From Candidatus Woesearchaeota archaeon (lineage in GTDB: Archaea; Nanobdellota; Nanobdellia; Woesearchaeales; GCA-2686295), in assembly GCA_013202845.1 (NCBI GenBank), contig JABMPT010000005.1:135308-199307 (forward strand): DNA of 64,000 bases. Reading direction: 5' to 3'. The translations under genes and the position numbers were made by a program. Numbering within the stretch: position 1 is the first letter of the stretch; each line of letters begins with the position of its first letter. Below the pieces are notes generated by a model. The model was given only the letters and a program-made list of their open reading frames with translations, made no database searches and had not been told where the DNA came from. Positions 40,152-48,537 of this stretch are shown here, in pieces.

Positions 40152-41096
40152 TCATTGTATTGAAAGTTGATGTTTTTTGTTTTTTTCTCTTATAGGCTGA
40201 GTCATTATGATTGTTCTTTTCTTTGGTCCGGGGATTGATCCGTGTATTAGAAGATATGTTGATTTTATATTGCCATATTTATGGAAGTTCTTTCCTTCTT
40301 TTTCTGGTTCATTTGAAATTTCTAGAATTTGTTTATTGTAATCAACTCTCTGAAAAAAACCTGTTTGTCCTGCATGAGCTATTCTCCACATAATGTGTTG
40401 TTGCCTGTTCCAAGGGCCTAATGAACCAGGAGCTCTTCTTCCTTTCTCAGATTTATGACTTTTCAAGCCTATTCCGAATCTCTTAACAGGTCCTTGATAT
40501 CCTTGTCCTTTTGTTATAGCATGAATATCTACAAATTGATTTTCTGAGAAAACAGTATCGACAGTTATTTCCTTGTCAGAATTCTGCTTTATGAACTCAA
40601 ATTTGTCTTGATTTGATCCGCCGAGACCAATTTCAACTATTTCGGGTTTATTTTTTCCAACCCCTGTTTTTTCTGGCTGAGAATAAATATTAATTGTGAT
40701 TTTATCATATTCTTCAGGATTTATTTTTTCCAAGTCCTTTGAATTTTCTTTTGAAACTTTTGTTTTTCTTTTAACATTCTTTTCTGTTTTGAAGAAAATT
40801 TCTTTTTCAACTTGTAATTCTCCCTCATTTGTTTTGTAAAATCTTGCTGAAAAAACCCTTATTGGAGCACATTCGACTATAGTTACTGGAACAGACACTT
40901 CTTCATTCTTCAAGTGAGAATTCTTATTTTCATTAATAGCTATTTTGTGTGTCATCCCGACTTTGTAACCTATGAATGCTAAAGGTTTTACATCTTTTAC
41001 TTCTGGCCAAGACCTTACTCTAGCATAATGCTTTTTGGCCCTCTTTCTAGGCCAAAACTGCATGCTTCCTTTCCTTGGTTTTTTTATAGTTGGCAT
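40152..41096 (-). CDS. rpl3: Ribosomal protein L3 (uL3), first gene of the superoperon
   Basis: The archaeal N-terminus is KKPRKGSMQFWPRKRAKKHYARVRSWPEVKDVKPLAFIGYKVGMTHKI. The peptidyl-transferase-centre loop is VDIHAITKGQGYQGPVKRFGIGLKSHKSEKGRRAPGSLGPWNRQQHIMWRIAHAGQTGFFQRVDYNKQILEI. Length 314. It opens the S10-type operon; a TATA box at 41241-41250 predicts a leader of about 120 nt, unlike the leaderless genes elsewhere. Confidence 0.97.
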   Translation of the reverse strand: MPTIKKPRKGSMQFWPRKRAKKHYARVRSWPEVKDVKPLAFIGYKVGMTHKIAINENKNSHLKNEEVSVPVTIVECAPIRVFSARFYKTNEGELQVEKEIFFKTEKNVKRKTKVSKENSKDLEKINPEEYDKITINIYSQPEKTGVGKNKPEIVEIGLGGSNQDKFEFIKQNSDKEITVDTVFSENQFVDIHAITKGQGYQGPVKRFGIGLKSHKSEKGRRAPGSLGPWNRQQHIMWRIAHAGQTGFFQRVDYNKQILEISNEPEKEGKNFHKYGNIKSTYLLIHGSIPGPKKRTIIMTQPIREKNKKHQLSIQ

Positions 41097-41240
41097 TCTA
41101 TTATACTCTTTATTATCTGTTCAAAAACCCCTTAGAAACACATCTCTAAATTTGTGTCCTGAAAAAGGTTCTCTTCCAGGCTTCTTAAGTAAGATTTGAC
41201 TTTGTTAAGAGCTCAAATGTTCTGTTGAAAAAAGTTGCTT

Positions 41241-41250
41241 ATTTATAAAT
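41241..41250 (-). promoter_or_regulatory. Probable promoter of the ribosomal protein superoperon
   Basis: ATTTATAAAT on the minus strand is the best TATA box upstream of rpl3 and predicts a start near 41220, about 120 nt before the ATG at 41096. The leader contains a hairpin with CCTG/CAGG ends at about 41157-41179. No strong ribosome site precedes the ATG. Confidence 0.45.
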
Positions 41251-41262
41251 CTTATGATAAAA

Positions 41263-42600
41263 CTAATTTGATTTCCTTTTTTTAGGCTTTTTTGATTGTT
41301 TTAGAAGTTCTTTTGCTTTTATTTTAGTATATTGTATAGGATTTTTTACTCTTTTGCAAATCTCGTCAGGATAACAAACCCCCACACTTTGATAATAACC
41401 AATATTCTCGCAGTTTGGAGGGGGTATCTTTTCTTTCTTGTATTTGCTGCTTTTTAATTGCCCTTGTATATATGCGCCCCTTAAAGGTTCTCTGTTATTT
41501 TTGTTCCATTCCTTCAATTTGTCTTCAATTTCATCCTTGTTCCAACCAACAGAACTCAAGAAATTTATCAATATGAATATAGATCTCTTCCTGCCATCCT
41601 CTAATCCTTTTAGAATCCTCTTTATACAAGGCGGGAAGAGTTGTTCAGGGAGCGCATCTGTTATATCTTCATACTCGACTTTCTTTTCTTTCTTCTCTTC
41701 AATCTCTTTTATTTCAAAATCAAATGCTTGAATAATCAGTTTAGAAGCTTCATTTGCTTCTGCATTTCTGTCTAAAAAAACTTCTTTCACAACCACATTT
41801 TCTGGCTTTGCATCTTCTTTCTTAAAAGACAATACTTTATTAGGATTCAAAGGCACTGAAACCAATTGTGATTTTTCATGAAAAGAGTAAGGCATTCTGA
41901 AGAGATGTCTTGAAGATATCAATATAGTATCTATATCTAAGAAAGGTTCTGCATCTAGTTTTTCAACCTGGTCTCCAAATTCATTTGTTTCCTTTCTTAT
42001 TATCTCTGAAGGTTTTTTTCCTGTTTTCTTAACTACTCTTTCAAAATCGTTCTTCTCTAATTTCAGTATGGCTTTACTGACTTTGTTTTTAATCAAGTGT
42101 TTTATGTAGCCCGCAATCCTTCTGGGCGCTTCAGGAAAAAGGTTTTTTGTTTCTTGACCCCCTATCTTCTTTGGAAATGCCTCAAAAGGAACAGCTATGT
42201 GAAAACCTTTATTACCTGAGAATTTGCACGTGATGGATTTGATATTATAATGTTTCAAAACCTCTATAGTGTAATAGGCTGCCATCTTAGAATAATCCAA
42301 GAGCTTACAATCAATATCCAAAACTAAATCCCACCCATTTCTTAGGTTATTGAACTCTTCTGTCTTCAGATCTCGTGTAATCTGAAGTGGATTATTCCAT
42401 GACTCTTCTGAACAATGAAAAGATGTTGCTCCTTTTTTTGCGTTTTCCAGTATATCGCCTTCATATTGCAAAACATCAGGTCTTTTTCCAAATCCTCTTT
42501 CACCATATATTACTGCAACTTCTTTATCTTCAGCTACTTTCAACATTGCTTCCTGAACATCCTTTCTTTTATAGAATTTAAGCGTCTTGCTAATAAACAT
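41263..42600 (-). CDS. Single-chain DNA primase, PriS catalytic domain fused to PriL-type Fe-S domain
   Basis: The N-terminal part (about 1-260) has the archaeo-eukaryotic primase motifs: the catalytic acids in LVLDIDCK, SGNKGFHI, and a later SSRHLFRMPYSFHEK. The C-terminal part (about 310-420) looks like the PriL Fe-S domain: LFPPCIKRILKGL, then RKRSIFILINFLSSVGW, NCENIGYY and GVCYPDEICKRVKNPIQY, giving four cysteines for a 4Fe-4S cluster. The bulk of PriL is missing. A similar monomeric primase is known from Nanoarchaeum equitans. This enzyme alone would therefore make primers for PolD. TATA-like AATATAAAT at about 42625-42634 lies 25-30 nt before the ATG. Confidence 0.88.
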   Translation of the reverse strand: MFISKTLKFYKRKDVQEAMLKVAEDKEVAVIYGERGFGKRPDVLQYEGDILENAKKGATSFHCSEESWNNPLQITRDLKTEEFNNLRNGWDLVLDIDCKLLDYSKMAAYYTIEVLKHYNIKSITCKFSGNKGFHIAVPFEAFPKKIGGQETKNLFPEAPRRIAGYIKHLIKNKVSKAILKLEKNDFERVVKKTGKKPSEIIRKETNEFGDQVEKLDAEPFLDIDTILISSRHLFRMPYSFHEKSQLVSVPLNPNKVLSFKKEDAKPENVVVKEVFLDRNAEANEASKLIIQAFDFEIKEIEEKKEKKVEYEDITDALPEQLFPPCIKRILKGLEDGRKRSIFILINFLSSVGWNKDEIEDKLKEWNKNNREPLRGAYIQGQLKSSKYKKEKIPPPNCENIGYYQSVGVCYPDEICKRVKNPIQYTKIKAKELLKQSKKPKKRKSN

Positions 42601-42703
42601 TGTAAAGTGAATTACTTTGCCATTTATATTTTTAATGCGAAATCAACACACCCTTCTACAAAGGAAAGAATTAAAAAGTTAAGAAGTTACACCCTCTAAT
42701 AGT

Positions 42704-42940
42704 ATGGAAACCAGTTATATATTAATAAAAACAATTCATGGAAAGCTTAAAATAGTTAGTTCTAAATTAAAGACTTATGAAGAAGCAGAAGAAGTCCACG
42801 AAATTTATGGCAGATATGATATAATAGCCAAAATAGTCGTTGAATCAAGAGATGAACTAAAAAAATTCATTCAAAATAAAATCTTAATTCTGGAAGGTAT
42901 TTCCAGCACAGAAAGCTTGGTTGTTTTCGACGACGAATAA
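42704..42940 (+). CDS. Stand-alone Lrp/AsnC ligand-binding (RAM) domain protein
   Basis: The 78 residues form one RAM domain: SYILIKTIHGKLKIVSSKLKTYEEAEEVHEIYGRYDIIAKIVVESRDELKKFIQNKILILEGISSTESLVVF. The helix-turn-helix of full Lrp proteins is absent. Such small proteins bind amino acids or modulate full-length Lrp regulators by mixed oligomerisation. It is divergent from the primase and ends 2 nt before the convergent Hef gene. Confidence 0.87.
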   Translation: METSYILIKTIHGKLKIVSSKLKTYEEAEEVHEIYGRYDIIAKIVVESRDELKKFIQNKILILEGISSTESLVVFDDE

Positions 42941-42942
42941 AA

Positions 42943-45150
42943 TTATTCTTTGTATTCTAAATCAAGTGTTTCTCTGATTTTCTTTGCTTTTTTCTCTCCA
43001 ATTAAAGCTATTTTTTTCAAAGAATATTCTTTTGCATTAACTATTTTTTTGACAGATTTGAATTTTTTCAACAAAGGTTTGGCCAATTTACCTCCTATTC
43101 CAGGAATAGAACTTACAATGTATTCTTGCTGTTCTTTCAGAGAAAGAGGTTTTGCTGTGTGCATCTGAAAAACTTTTTTTTCAGGATCCTGCTCTCTCTT
43201 GGCTATAACATATAACAATTCTGCTGTATCATGCTCGTTTTTAGTATATATTATTGGAATCCTATAAGAAACAGCTATTGTTGAAAGCATACCTCTTATA
43301 GCATTTTGATGTATATTTCTTTGAGAATAGATGTCTTCTTCTCCTTCAACTATTAACAAAGGTTTAACATAACTCGTTAATTCTCTAATTTGTTGAAGCA
43401 GACGACCATCTATTATTGAATTAACAAAATCTTTTTTCTTTTTATACTCTACAGCGACTTCTTCGCTTAAGAGATAATCTCCGACAGCTAACTGCTGTAA
43501 ATCAATAGTGACTCCTTTTTCAACAAGCTTTTTGATTATCTTTGACCCTCTTTCTCTTTGATCCACAACTATTTTTATTTTGAGTTCTTCAATAAAAGAA
43601 GTTAGTTTCTCCTCATTTTTTGTTTCCATAAATTCAATCTTACTGAACTTTTCTTTTAATTTTCTTAGATTATTGTGCATTTTTCTTTCTTTGTGATGAG
43701 AAGACCACCTATATGCTTCATCTCTTGTATTTTTTGTCATTAATACTATTACTCTCCCTTCTTTAAGTCTTCCTGTTCTTCCCCTTCTTTGAATACTTCT
43801 TATTGCGGAAGGAATCGGCTCATAAAAAACAACTAAGTCTACTTGAGGGATATCCAATCCCTCTTCACCTACAGATGTGCTTATTAAACAATTGAATTTT
43901 CCTTCTGAGAATTCTTCTATTATCTCCTTTTGCTCTTTTTGTGTTAAACCTGTTTCATCTTTCTTGTTTTGACCAATAAATATTTTACTCTTTAAAGAAC
44001 ATTCATTCAACACCTTTTTTATTTTCAAAGCACTACTTCTATATTGGGTAAAGATTATTGCCTTTATGTTTTCTTTCTTTTCAACTTCCTCTTTCATCAA
44101 TTTTTTCAAAGAGTCAATTTTTGGATGTTCCTCTCCTTCTTCTATTAATTTTAAAAGCCCTTGTTTTGCCTTCAAAAAAATAGCGTCATTCATAAGATTC
44201 TTAACTGCTTTGACTGTTCCTGTCTTTGCTTGAGTTTCCAGTTTTTCAATATATTTTTGTAAAGGCTCAAGTCCCTGTGTCTCTAATAATTCCAATGCGT
44301 GCTGAACTTTCATAACTTCTGCTAAAAGACTGATAGATCTCAAGATGTTAAAATCCTTTTCACCTGAAGAAATTCTCCCCCTCAAATCAGCTTGTAAACC
44401 TAAAAGAGCTTTTTTTGTATAATTAGAAACTTGTCCATATAAATAACCTAATTTTTTCACTTCATTTAGTTTATTCTTTACAAATTGCTCAAAAGCGCTT
44501 TTTATAAATTTTAAATTTTCTGGGAAAGTTATTTCAACCCATTTAACATCCATTTCCTGAACATAGGGTTTTATATCGCTGTCTTCTTCTGTTCTAATTT
44601 CGAGATTTTCAATGAAAAGGTTTTGACAGACTTCCTCTATATGTGCTTTTTCTGAACCCGGAGACGCTGTTAATCCAAGTATTTTTGTATGTTTTGATTG
44701 TTTTTCATATTGTTTTGCAACGAAAACATACGCATAATCACCTACTGCTCTGTGTGCTTCGTCAAAAACCAATAAAGACACATCTTCAAGAAAAATTCTT
44801 TTTGTTATAATGTCATTTTCTATTCCTTGTGGTGTACTAATCACAACTCTTGCTTGTTTCCATAGTTCTGCTCTTTTATCAGGTTTTATCAAACCTGTAA
44901 AAAGAACTATTTTTTCTTCTTTAATATTAAGATGTTTTTTAAATGTCTTCAAGTGTTGTTCAACAAGCGGCTTTGTCGGAGCTAAAACAAGAATTTTGGA
45001 TTTAGGATAATTTATCAGTCTGTGTGCTGTTAGAAGAAGAGAAATCATTGTTTTACCAAGACCTGTCGGAAGCACAACTAAAGTGTTCTTCTTAGTTGTT
45101 GTATTAAAAATAGATTCTTGATATGTTCTGGGTTTTACGTCTTTAAGCAT
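42943..45150 (-). CDS. hef: Hef/FANCM-XPF family helicase-nuclease
   Basis: Hef remodels and cuts stalled forks and branched DNA. The superfamily 2 helicase has LPTGLGKT (27-34), DEAH (130-133), TASPG and QRRGRTGR. The XPF-type nuclease begins about residue 525 with DQRERG (D530), GDYLL (D558), and the catalytic segment VEYKKKKDF (E568, K570, D574). The motif is normally ERKxxxD; here the Arg is Tyr. The tandem helix-hairpin-helix region follows (SIPGIGGKLAKPLLKKF; LIGEKKAKKIRETL). Length 735 is normal. TATA-like ACATATAAATAC near 45170-45180 gives a leaderless start. Confidence 0.93.
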   Translation of the reverse strand: MLKDVKPRTYQESIFNTTTKKNTLVVLPTGLGKTMISLLLTAHRLINYPKSKILVLAPTKPLVEQHLKTFKKHLNIKEEKIVLFTGLIKPDKRAELWKQARVVISTPQGIENDIITKRIFLEDVSLLVFDEAHRAVGDYAYVFVAKQYEKQSKHTKILGLTASPGSEKAHIEEVCQNLFIENLEIRTEEDSDIKPYVQEMDVKWVEITFPENLKFIKSAFEQFVKNKLNEVKKLGYLYGQVSNYTKKALLGLQADLRGRISSGEKDFNILRSISLLAEVMKVQHALELLETQGLEPLQKYIEKLETQAKTGTVKAVKNLMNDAIFLKAKQGLLKLIEEGEEHPKIDSLKKLMKEEVEKKENIKAIIFTQYRSSALKIKKVLNECSLKSKIFIGQNKKDETGLTQKEQKEIIEEFSEGKFNCLISTSVGEEGLDIPQVDLVVFYEPIPSAIRSIQRRGRTGRLKEGRVIVLMTKNTRDEAYRWSSHHKERKMHNNLRKLKEKFSKIEFMETKNEEKLTSFIEELKIKIVVDQRERGSKIIKKLVEKGVTIDLQQLAVGDYLLSEEVAVEYKKKKDFVNSIIDGRLLQQIRELTSYVKPLLIVEGEEDIYSQRNIHQNAIRGMLSTIAVSYRIPIIYTKNEHDTAELLYVIAKREQDPEKKVFQMHTAKPLSLKEQQEYIVSSIPGIGGKLAKPLLKKFKSVKKIVNAKEYSLKKIALIGEKKAKKIRETLDLEYKE

Positions 45151-45213
45151 AAATTAACGATTGAAGAAGTATTTATATGTGTTTTTCTAAAAAAGAAAAA
45201 AATAGAAGGAAAA

Positions 45214-45447
45214 TTATTTCCTTCCTCTGGCCATCTTGGCTCTAGAAACATCACCTGCCTTATCGACAAAGTACAGATATCCTGCTTGTTTCTTAACGCC
45301 TACTTTTGCAACTTTTTCAGTTGGTTGTTTTCCTTTCTTTCCACCGCCCCTTGACATCTTGGCTCTAGAAACATCACCTGCTTTGTCAACAAAGTATAGG
45401 TAGCCGTTTTGTTTTTTAACTCCTGCTTTCGCTACTTTTTCAGCCAT
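45214..45447 (-). CDS. Miniprotein with two tandem GYLYFVDKAGDVSRAKM repeats
   Basis: The protein is two copies of a unit of about 36 residues, each EKVAK-G-VKKQ-GYLYFVDKAGDVSRAKM-RG, joined by a short Gly/Lys/Gln linker. The ATG at 45447 is preceded by GGGGGTG; a longer open frame to 45480 starts upstream of that site. The two repeats differ at many third codon positions but hardly in protein, so the duplication is old and under selection. Similar small proteins, often with one unit, occur in archaea and bacteria without known function. The basic, aromatic-rich unit may bind nucleic acid. Confidence 0.75.
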   Translation of the reverse strand: MAEKVAKAGVKKQNGYLYFVDKAGDVSRAKMSRGGGKKGKQPTEKVAKVGVKKQAGYLYFVDKAGDVSRAKMARGRK

Positions 45448-45493
45448 TTCGTTACACCCCCTTAATAGCTCAGAAGGCAAAAACCTTCTCGTC

Positions 45494-45501
45494 TATAAAT
45501 T
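45494..45501 (-). promoter_or_regulatory. TATA box plus GACGAGAA motif for the repeat miniprotein
   Basis: AATTTATA (minus strand) is followed directly by GACGAGAA at 45486-45493. The same octamer follows TATA-like sequences before tbp and the SpoIIM-like gene. A 5' UTR hairpin AGAAGG/CCTTCT lies just downstream. Confidence 0.4.
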
Positions 45502-45569
45502 ATAGTGTTCTTAGTCTATAAAAAATTATTTATTATTTAAATGTTTCGAATTTTCCCGTCGAAAAACAA

Positions 45570-45890
45570 TTATTTTCTCGTCTCAGAATATCTTTCTAAC
45601 AACTTTTTTATTATAAGACCTGCAACGATACCTAAAAAGAACAAGATTAATATCCAAGATTTTTTACCTGATTTTGTAGCTATCAGATACCCTAAAAGAA
45701 AACCAACAACAAGTAAAACATATGGATAATTAAGATCTGCTTTTCTAAGAGCATGTGTTGCAGAAACAATCACGCCAAATAAAAATATTATTATTGCATG
45801 TAAAACAAAATTATTGAATGCAAAAGATAGAATAACTCCTAATACTAGAAAAACTAAAAAAGTAGTTTCAAAAACATATTTCATTCCCAT
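45570..45890 (-). CDS. Small integral membrane protein, unknown
   Basis: The 106 residues are mostly hydrophobic, with three to four spans (about 8-26, 28-45, 56-72, 77-94) and a basic C-terminus (KKLLERYSETRK). No family is recognised. It is encoded just downstream of the S2P-like gene on the same strand with a 47-nt gap, so joint expression is possible. Its last codons contain another GACGAGAA sequence (minus strand). Confidence 0.6.
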   Translation of the reverse strand: MGMKYVFETTFLVFLVLGVILSFAFNNFVLHAIIIFLFGVIVSATHALRKADLNYPYVLLVVGFLLGYLIATKSGKKSWILILFFLGIVAGLIIKKLLERYSETRK

Positions 45891-45937
45891 ATAAAATCAT
45901 TATTCTTACAGTAAACTCATATTTAAAATGTTTGATT

Positions 45938-46714
45938 TTAGAATGGATAATTTATGTATTTTAGGAAGAAAAACATAACTGCTAAACCTACTAACATTGC
46001 CAATATTAGTAATGGAAAATTTCCAAATATTGTTATGGCAGAGATTATTAATAAAGAATAAATTATTAAGGAAGAAAATATGAAAACATAAAGTGGTCTT
46101 CCGAAAAAGAATATGTGTATTCCTGGTGTGGCTCCTGCGTGAAGTTTTAAACCACCAAACCTTGGTAAAGGCAACATTGAGAAGAAAGCATAAAGAAAGT
46201 TGAATTTGATAAACTGCATGACCCAATAATTCTCTGTTGCTAAATATATAAAACCAAACATCAGTGCTAAAAATACATTAGTAACAACCCCTGCAATAGA
46301 TCCGACTGCTAAATCTTTAGTATTTATTCCGTGTCTATATCTTCCCATACGGAGTCTCTTAACGTGCTCAAAAAAAGTTGTTCCAGGATAAATTATTGGT
46401 AAATAACCAACTGATATGAAAGTAATTAATAAACCCATCAATATTCCTTGAAGCCACCAAGAATAATGAAGTCTATAACCATCATTCAAAGCAAATATTT
46501 TCTGCATTGAAATGCTGGCCAGCATGACAAGAAGAATTAATATTGAAGAAAAAATCCAGTTTTTAAACCCTGAAGTCACATCAAAGTCTACAACACCCCA
46601 TTTTCTAAAAGACAATATGAATCCAAAAATCAATGAAGAAATAAACAATTCTCTCTGTTCTCTGGGAGAAAATCTGAATTCATCTCTTACTCTTGTTATG
46701 ATTTCGAGCACCAT
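45938..46714 (-). CDS. Site-2-protease-like membrane protein lacking catalytic residues
   Basis: The layout resembles archaeal M50/S2P proteases: multiple spans, a GYR segment after the first core helix, and NFLYAFFSMLPLPRFGGLKL matching the NxLxPxPPLDGG motif. Where HExxH should precede ALNDGYR the sequence is SISMQ, and the Asp of the LDG motif is Gly, so all metal ligands are absent. It is probably a non-catalytic relative. I use the ATG at 46714, which is 25 nt after the TATA box ATTTATAATA (about 46735-46745); the frame can extend to a TTG at 46732. Confidence 0.68.
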   Translation of the reverse strand: MVLEIITRVRDEFRFSPREQRELFISSLIFGFILSFRKWGVVDFDVTSGFKNWIFSSILILLVMLASISMQKIFALNDGYRLHYSWWLQGILMGLLITFISVGYLPIIYPGTTFFEHVKRLRMGRYRHGINTKDLAVGSIAGVVTNVFLALMFGFIYLATENYWVMQFIKFNFLYAFFSMLPLPRFGGLKLHAGATPGIHIFFFGRPLYVFIFSSLIIYSLLIISAITIFGNFPLLILAMLVGLAVMFFFLKYINYPF

Positions 46715-46762
46715 ATAACTAAATACTGCCAAGATTATTATAAATAATTTGTTGTTTTGTTC

Positions 46763-47446
46763 TCAGAAAAAACTTATATTTGAATAATATAATTCCTTTA
46801 ATTCCTTTTTTAAACCTTCTTCATGACCTGCACCTATTACACATAAAATTTTTTTATCAACATTCTCTTTAGAAATTTTAAACAATTTTTTGGCCATGTA
46901 TTTGTTTCTTTCTTCTATTAAAACAGAATAGATGTTAGGATATCTATTTTTTAATTCGTTTAAAATTTTGTTTATTAATTCTTTTTTAGGAACTTTAGAG
47001 ATATCTATAAACATTTTTTTCTTTGAAAAAGGAGCTGAGAATAAATCTTTAAAGAGAGTTATTTTTTCTTTGAAAGAGAATTTTTGAGAAAATCTTTTCA
47101 AAGTTATTTCAATATCTCTATCTATTAATTCTAACGATATATTATTTTGTTTTGCTAATTCAACGGCCTTTTTCATGTCGGATCCTGGTTCAACCCCTAC
47201 TATAGACCCTAATTTTTTCTGAAGAAATTTTCCTATTATCAAAAATAGATATCCGGAAAGACCTATCTTAAAAATGTTTGGTAAACTTGAATTTTTTTGT
47301 TTTTCAAGAAGCAAAGAATAATATCTTCTTTTATCCAATTCCACAGCAATTATGTCTGGTTTGAATGATTCTATAGAATTATTTATTTCATTTATAGAAT
47401 CTCTAGATATGTGAGATGTTCCAATTATTTGTAAATTTTTTAACAT
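46763..47446 (-). CDS. TraB/PrgY-family protein, short form
   Basis: Family motifs are present in order: IIGTSHISRDS (GxxH), IIAVELDKRRY, LELIDRDIEITLKR, LIEERNKYMAKKLFKI and ILCVIGAGHEEGL. These conserved His/Glu residues suggest a metal-dependent hydrolase related to TIKI/GumN; PrgY lowers pheromone activity. At 227 residues it ends right after the GxGH motif, without the C-terminal membrane region of most archaeal TraB proteins (about 390 residues), so it is probably cytosolic apart from one weak hydrophobic segment at 63-80. Confidence 0.82.
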   Translation of the reverse strand: MLKNLQIIGTSHISRDSINEINNSIESFKPDIIAVELDKRRYYSLLLEKQKNSSLPNIFKIGLSGYLFLIIGKFLQKKLGSIVGVEPGSDMKKAVELAKQNNISLELIDRDIEITLKRFSQKFSFKEKITLFKDLFSAPFSKKKMFIDISKVPKKELINKILNELKNRYPNIYSVLIEERNKYMAKKLFKISKENVDKKILCVIGAGHEEGLKKELKELYYSNISFF

Positions 47447-47492
47447 AATTTCAGAACAAATTTTTGTTATTTAAAAATTTAAGGAATTAAAA

Positions 47493-47529
47493 CCCTGGAA
47501 GATTCCAAGAAAGTCGGAATCTTCCTGGG
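47493..47529. repeat. Long GC-rich hairpin after trmB 2
   Basis: CCCTGGAAGATTCC at 47493-47506 and GGAATCTTCCTGGG at 47516-47529 pair over 13 bp with one T-T mismatch around a 9-nt loop. It begins 20 nt after the trmB 2 stop and on the minus strand is followed by TTTTAATT, like an intrinsic terminator, which is unusual in archaea. Each arm also contains the small palindrome GGAAGATTCC. Confidence 0.6.
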
Positions 47530-47548
47530 AAAAAGAGGTGAGGTTAAC

Positions 47549-48349
47549 TTAAGCAAAAACTTTCATATTCTCCCACGCTAGGTTGAATAATTCTAAAAGT
47601 GTTTGACTGAAAAAAGGGGTATTTACCCAAACACCCACATCATATGATGGGTGAACTTTCTCGTCGTCAAGAAGCATAAAAGTTATTTCTTTTTCATCAA
47701 CCAAACAAAATCTTCCTTTTGTTTTACAATCTCTGACTTCTGCAAATTTCTTTGCTTCTTTCAATAATTTTTTTGTATTTTCAGTCACAGGAGCAGCAAT
47801 TTTTATTTTAACTCCTTTTTTATGTGCTTTTTCTAAAGATCTTGACATCACTTCTAATTTTCTGATTATGCCTTGTTCAGTTGTCATTAATAAAATAGAG
47901 TTTTCCGCTTCTTTTATCATTAAATCAAAATGTGAATACAATCTGTCTCTTCCCTTTAAAGAGGCTGTAATGTCTGTTGGTTCAACCAGAGTAACACCTT
48001 CACTGTGAAGCACATTCAATTCATTTAAAACTTCTGAACATTCTAATTTTTCTAAAGAATTTATTTGATGATTAACATCTTCTTTTATTCTTTTTTTGAC
48101 TCTCTCTAAGACTTCATTTGGAGGAATCACTAAATATTTTATTGGCTTTCCTATTTTCATAATTATGAAACCTTTTTTTTCTAGACTTTCCAGAACATCA
48201 TAACTTCTGCTTCTAGGAACATTTGCTATATCGCTTAGTTCTCCTGCAGTGCTCACCCCTCTTGATAGTAACGCAGTCCATATCTTGGCCTCATATGTAT
48301 TCAAGCCAAAGTCTTTTATTTTTTTTAAAAATTCATTTTGAATAAGCAC
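47549..48349 (-). CDS. TrmB-family transcriptional regulator, paralogue 2
   Basis: It has the same layout as paralogue 1: winged helix, coiled coil, and effector domain ending YDVGVWVNTPFFSQTLLELF. The helix-turn-helix differs from paralogue 1 at very few positions, while the effector domain has diverged, so the two should share operators but answer different ligands. I start it at GTG 48349, 5 nt after AAGGTGAT, which aligns its N-terminus with paralogue 1; the frame extends to another GTG at 48358 inside the ribosome site. It is divergent from orc1 across the origin. Confidence 0.88.
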   Translation of the reverse strand: MLIQNEFLKKIKDFGLNTYEAKIWTALLSRGVSTAGELSDIANVPRSRSYDVLESLEKKGFIIMKIGKPIKYLVIPPNEVLERVKKRIKEDVNHQINSLEKLECSEVLNELNVLHSEGVTLVEPTDITASLKGRDRLYSHFDLMIKEAENSILLMTTEQGIIRKLEVMSRSLEKAHKKGVKIKIAAPVTENTKKLLKEAKKFAEVRDCKTKGRFCLVDEKEITFMLLDDEKVHPSYDVGVWVNTPFFSQTLLELFNLAWENMKVFA

Positions 48350-48456
48350 GTTTATCACCTTAATTACTACTAGTCAGGGAGAAAGGAATAGAACATTCTT
48401 TTTAAACCTTTTGTTTTTTTATCATCAAACAGTAGTTATTTATAATGTGGCTGTCA

Positions 48457-48478
48457 CACCCCTATTTCCTGTAGAAAT
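48457..48478 (-). promoter_or_regulatory. Origin recognition box, ORB 1
   Basis: The minus strand reads TTTCTACAGGAAATAGGGGT, matching the ORB layout TTCCAxxGGAAAx...GGGG. It is the mirror partner of ORB 2 across the AT-rich core. Confidence 0.75.
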
Positions 48479-48537
48479 ATAGTTCATCTAGAAATAACTT
48501 CTTTTATTAAAATAATTAATAAATAAATAATAAAATG

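Noticed and set aside
45938-46714. Active M50 metalloprotease
   Set aside because: No HExxH and no LDG aspartate in the expected places.
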